From the NCBI RefSeq assembly GCF_051400755.1, contig NZ_JBLFFL010000006.1, forward strand, positions 124,001-188,000: a stretch of 64,000 bases of DNA, written 5' to 3'. The position numbers and the translations under genes are program-made. Below, in pieces: positions 61,724 to 64,000 of the stretch. A model generated the notes under the pieces. It saw only the letters and a list, made by a program, of their open reading frames with translations, was not told the DNA's origin and did not search any database. Origin of the DNA: Parapedobacter sp051400755. GTDB taxonomy: Bacteria > Bacteroidota > Bacteroidia > Sphingobacteriales > Sphingobacteriaceae. Within the stretch, counting starts at the first letter, position 1. Each line of letters starts with the position of its first letter.

Positions 61724-62809
61724 TCATGATATGGAAGAACTGAGCTTTGCAGCCTGGAATGGAAGCATGCCGAAACGCTTTTGAAAACTTTTTGCAAAAT
61801 AGGAAGGGTTACTAAACCCCGCTTCGAATGCGATTTGGGCAACATTTCCATAATTATCCCTGATCAACCTTAGCGCCTTTTGCATGCGTAGCTCCTGTAT
61901 AACGCCGTTTGGAGAACAACCGGTGAGAGCTGTTATCATTCGGTATAGTCGCGATCTGCTCATACCCATAGCATTAGCTAAACCGTCGACCGTCAAGGCT
62001 CCCCTAGATAGTAAAGCGGCTGACGTTTCGAGGAGAAGGTTTAAAAATTGCTCGTCTTCCCGGTTAAGGACCTTCGATGCATTTTTCTGTCCGAAGTTTT
62101 GCAAGCTGATCTCTTCTGTCAGTTCTTTCACTAGCGCGGAAATAAGAACCTGGTTGTTCTGCGCAATATCGCAAAGCCGGTTTGCCAGTTGAATCGCATC
62201 GGCAAAAAGATCATGCTGTGCCGTAACGGGCGCTCCGGCACTGATGCCGATGCGAACGTCGGTTGTTTGATCAGTCAGTTTTTGAACGCATTGTATAATA
62301 CCTGACGCACATTCAATTGCCGATCCGCCAGTGGTAAATACGATCGTTTTGCGGCTGCCTGGCCTATTGACCAAACGGCCATGGGATTGCCTGATGACGT
62401 GACGAACATTTTCCTGCAAAATGGAATGCCCTGTAATGGAAATAAAATCAGCAACAAGAATAATTCGGTATCCTGCGTCCAGTGTGCCATCCGCCATCTC
62501 GACAATATCAAATTTATTCGCTTTAGTTTCATCTCCCATGAAGGTCATGTAATCGCCTCCCTGCAGCTCGATCACATTACAGGGCATATTACCGTGTGCC
62601 TCTCGATGTACCGCAGCGCAGGATTCCTTATCTGGCGCCTCCATTAAACAAAAAACCAACCCGGCTTCTTCGTTGATCCAATATTGCAGAAACTTGACAT
62701 CATATTTACGTTGCACGGCTAAGTCCGCAATATGATTACGCTTAATTTCATCCACCGTCGGTTTCACTTCATAATCAGAAGCTTGATGCAAATCCATGAA
62801 AAGCGGCAT
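61724..62809 (-). CDS. AraC regulator with DUF4242 and nucleotide-cyclase-like domains
   Basis: A 361-residue protein with three parts. Residues 1-85 match DUF4242, the SCO4226-like ferredoxin-fold nickel-binding family (MPLFMDLH, then EEAGLVFCLMEAPDKESCAA and VHREAHGNMP). Residues about 160-245 resemble a class III nucleotide-cyclase homology domain (KTIVFTTGGSAIECASGI, VRIGISAGAPVTAQHDLFAD, VLISALVKEL), though the metal-binding Asp pair is not obvious, so it may only bind nucleotide. Residues about 265-361 are an AraC HTH (TVDGLANAMGMSRSRLYRMI, VAQIAFEAGFSNPSYFAKSF). The design suggests a transcription factor sensing a metal or nucleotide. Its neighbour is the methyltransferase gene, 69 bp downstream. 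Confidence 0.85.
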   Translation of the reverse strand: MPLFMDLHQASDYEVKPTVDEIKRNHIADLAVQRKYDVKFLQYWINEEAGLVFCLMEAPDKESCAAVHREAHGNMPCNVIELQGGDYMTFMGDETKANKFDIVEMADGTLDAGYRIILVADFISITGHSILQENVRHVIRQSHGRLVNRPGSRKTIVFTTGGSAIECASGIIQCVQKLTDQTTDVRIGISAGAPVTAQHDLFADAIQLANRLCDIAQNNQVLISALVKELTEEISLQNFGQKNASKVLNREDEQFLNLLLETSAALLSRGALTVDGLANAMGMSRSRLYRMITALTGCSPNGVIQELRMQKALRLIRDNYGNVAQIAFEAGFSNPSYFAKSFQKRFGMLPFQAAKLSSSIS

Positions 62810-63070
62810 ATCTTTATACTTTGTTCTAATTTAGAAATAATACTTGAATGTTGCGATTGCGCTCATCTTTTTGTAATATCTGTATTTAACAGCGGACAGC
62901 ACATAAGGATATAATTTGACTATAAAGAGACACTATATCGTGGCTTTTTTATGGCTTTCTCCTGTATTTTTGCTCCAACGATTATAAAACTATACCGGTT
63001 GTGTTGTTCGTTATTCAATGACCGACTGTTTAGCCGCGCAACGGGTTTAAGAATAAAGAATCAATAAATT
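62810..63070. other. Intergenic region between divergent genes
   Basis: About 260 bp, AT-rich, between the AraC-type regulator (minus) and the Dabb gene (plus). No clear repeat, hairpin or gene is seen. Confidence 0.4.
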
Positions 63071-63370
63071 ATGGTCAGACATTTCGGAGTTTTCCAGTTT
63101 AAGAAAAATATAGGTGAGGCCCAGATTGCGGAATGTTTCCGTACGATGAAGGCTATGGTCGGAGAGATTCCCGGCCTACTGGATATGGAATATGGACCCT
63201 ATAGCAGCCCGGAGGGCATGAACGATGGTTTCACGCATGGTTTCCTGATGACATTCGACAACGAATCCTCACGCGATTCCTACCTCCCCCACCCCATCCA
63301 TGGACGGGCGAAGAATGTGGTGGTCCCCTGCCTTGAACGGGTGGTTGTATTCGATTTCGTAGTCAGGTAG
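63071..63370 (+). CDS. Dabb-domain stress-responsive alpha/beta-barrel protein
   Basis: A 99-residue dimeric ferredoxin-like protein: MVRHFGVFQFKKNIGEAQIA opens the fold (VRHxxxFKFK type), FRTMKAMVGEIPGLLDMEYG is the first helix/strand unit, HGFLMTFDNESSRDSYLPHP the second, ending VVVFDFVVR. Dabb proteins bind hydrophobic or aromatic ligands and some are cyclases. It lies 2 bp before the Tm-1-like gene, so both act as one operon, probably in a small-molecule pathway. Confidence 0.88.
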   Translation: MVRHFGVFQFKKNIGEAQIAECFRTMKAMVGEIPGLLDMEYGPYSSPEGMNDGFTHGFLMTFDNESSRDSYLPHPIHGRAKNVVVPCLERVVVFDFVVR

Positions 63371-63372
63371 CG

Positions 63373-64000
63373 ATGGACGGGAACAGGAAAGGCGCGGGCG
63401 CCATCGTGATGCTGGGCTGCTTTGACACCAAAGGGGAGGATTTTGCCTTTCTGCGGGATCGTATCATCCAACAGGGACAGACCGTTTTCAGCATCAATGT
63501 GGGAATCAGGGGGACTACGCCGCTTTTCCCCGTAGACATCGAGGCGGAGGAAGTGGCCGCCGCTGCGGGTTGCACGTTGGGCGAATTGAGGGCGGGTGAT
63601 GATCGCGGTGTGGCCGTGGAGGCGATCGGCCGCGGGGCGGCCGCGATATTGAAGCGCCTTGTTGACGCCGGTGCGGTGGTGGGTGCCGTGGGAATGGGCG
63701 GCGGCGGTGGCACGCATATCGCGCTGACGGCTATGCAGGCGGTTCCCTTCGGTGTCCCCAAGGTATGCCTAAGCACGATAGCCACGAAGGATTTATCACA
63801 ACAGGTGGGTAGCGCGGACGTTGTGCTGGTACCCGCGGTGGTCGATATTGCGGGGCTGAACAGCATCAGCCGTGTCACCATCGGACATGCGGCATCTGCC
63901 ATCTGTGGGATGGTTCGGGGCCGATCAGATGACAGCGAGGCTTCCGGACCGGAGCTCAAGGGGCGCATCGCCATCAGCATGTTCGGCAATACGACGGCCT
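63373..64000 (+). CDS. Tm-1-like (UPF0261) ATP-binding protein, 5' part
   Basis: The frame is open from ATG 63373 to the window edge, about 209 codons. It begins MDGNRKGAGAIVMLGCFDTK, followed by VFSINVGIRGTTPLFPVDIE, VVGAVGMGGGGGTHIALTAM, VPKVCLSTIATKDLSQQV and VVDIAGLNSISR, matching the N-terminal Tm-1-like/UPF0261 domain named after the tomato Tm-1 resistance protein, which binds ATP. Full-length family members have about 400 residues or more with a second lobe, so half the gene lies outside. It follows the Dabb gene by 2 bp. In other bacteria it is often beside a TIM-barrel 'PEP hydrolase-like' gene, which may come next. Confidence 0.88.
   Translation, partial: MDGNRKGAGAIVMLGCFDTKGEDFAFLRDRIIQQGQTVFSINVGIRGTTPLFPVDIEAEEVAAAAGCTLGELRAGDDRGVAVEAIGRGAAAILKRLVDAGAVVGAVGMGGGGGTHIALTAMQAVPFGVPKVCLSTIATKDLSQQVGSADVVLVPAVVDIAGLNSISRVTIGHAASAICGMVRGRSDDSEASGPELKGRIAISMFGNTTA

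Noticed and set aside
1..64000. CRISPR arrays, insertion sequences, prophage, rRNA
   Set aside because: No regularly spaced repeats, no transposase or phage structural genes, and no rRNA-like sequence were found by reading through.

Overview
The window looks like a chromosomal segment of a Bacteroidota bacterium, most likely Sphingobacteriaceae (Parapedobacter- or Sphingobacterium-like; the genus is an inference from gene content and a base composition near 50% GC). The signs are two SusC/SusD polysaccharide-uptake loci, each with an ECF sigma factor and a FecR-type anti-sigma factor, many lipoproteins and Tat- or Sec-exported glycan enzymes, PorT-like and DUF5916 envelope proteins, and several -7 boxes of the Bacteroidota type TAnnTTTG. 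I see no rRNA, intact tRNA, CRISPR array, transposase or prophage.

Layout. 0-9 kb: a heavy-metal P-type ATPase, an exported TIM-barrel sugar isomerase-like protein, an SRPBCC protein, then a divergent pair in which a surface VWA protein (minus) faces an ECF sigma factor overlapping an unusual anti-sigma/TonB-like protein (plus); next come an SDR and an EamA transporter. 9-24 kb, nearly all minus strand: a sialidase, an orphan barstar, a PorT-like barrel, an aldo/keto reductase with a Crp-type regulator, a stretch of broken genes (glutathionylspermidine synthase relic, truncated lipoprotein, unknown ORFs), a DUF2975/XRE pair, a Gfo/Idh/MocA oxidoreductase, a DUF4440 protein, an alpha/beta hydrolase lipoprotein, an antitoxin/PIN pair and an alpha-L-rhamnosidase. 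24.4-27.1 kb: a decayed stretch bounded by 29-bp direct repeats, carrying a thioredoxin-like gene. 27-29 kb: an SDR and an AraC regulator.

29-51.7 kb: two polysaccharide-utilisation loci arranged head to head. On the minus strand sigma, FecR, SusC, SusD, an FG-GAP protein, an SGNH hydrolase and a 1157-residue PVC-type beta-propeller/HEAT/cytochrome c lipoprotein form a tight run. On the plus strand sigma, FecR, SusC, SusD and a BIG2/LamG lipoprotein end at a clear hairpin terminator, followed by the 3' end of a tRNA gene. 51.9-64 kb: YkvA-like protein, MetA (acetyl-CoA type by its Glu111), a LamG protein, DUF5916 barrel, epoxide-hydrolase-like enzyme, an Nei/Fpg DNA glycosylase, a second Gfo/Idh/MocA oxidoreductase, a methyltransferase, a three-domain AraC regulator, a Dabb protein, and the 5' part of a Tm-1-like gene cut by the window edge.

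How it works together: the two sigma/FecR/SusCD sets are expected to sense their own glycan at the outer membrane through the SusC STN domain and FecR, switching on uptake. The scattered sialidase, rhamnosidase, Gfo/Idh oxidoreductases and isomerase fit a glycan-scavenging lifestyle. The most unusual items are the VWA/ECF/anti-sigma-TonB module, the cytochrome-bearing glycan locus, the DUF4242/cyclase-like/AraC fusion, and the duplicated leader sequences at 15 and 21 kb.
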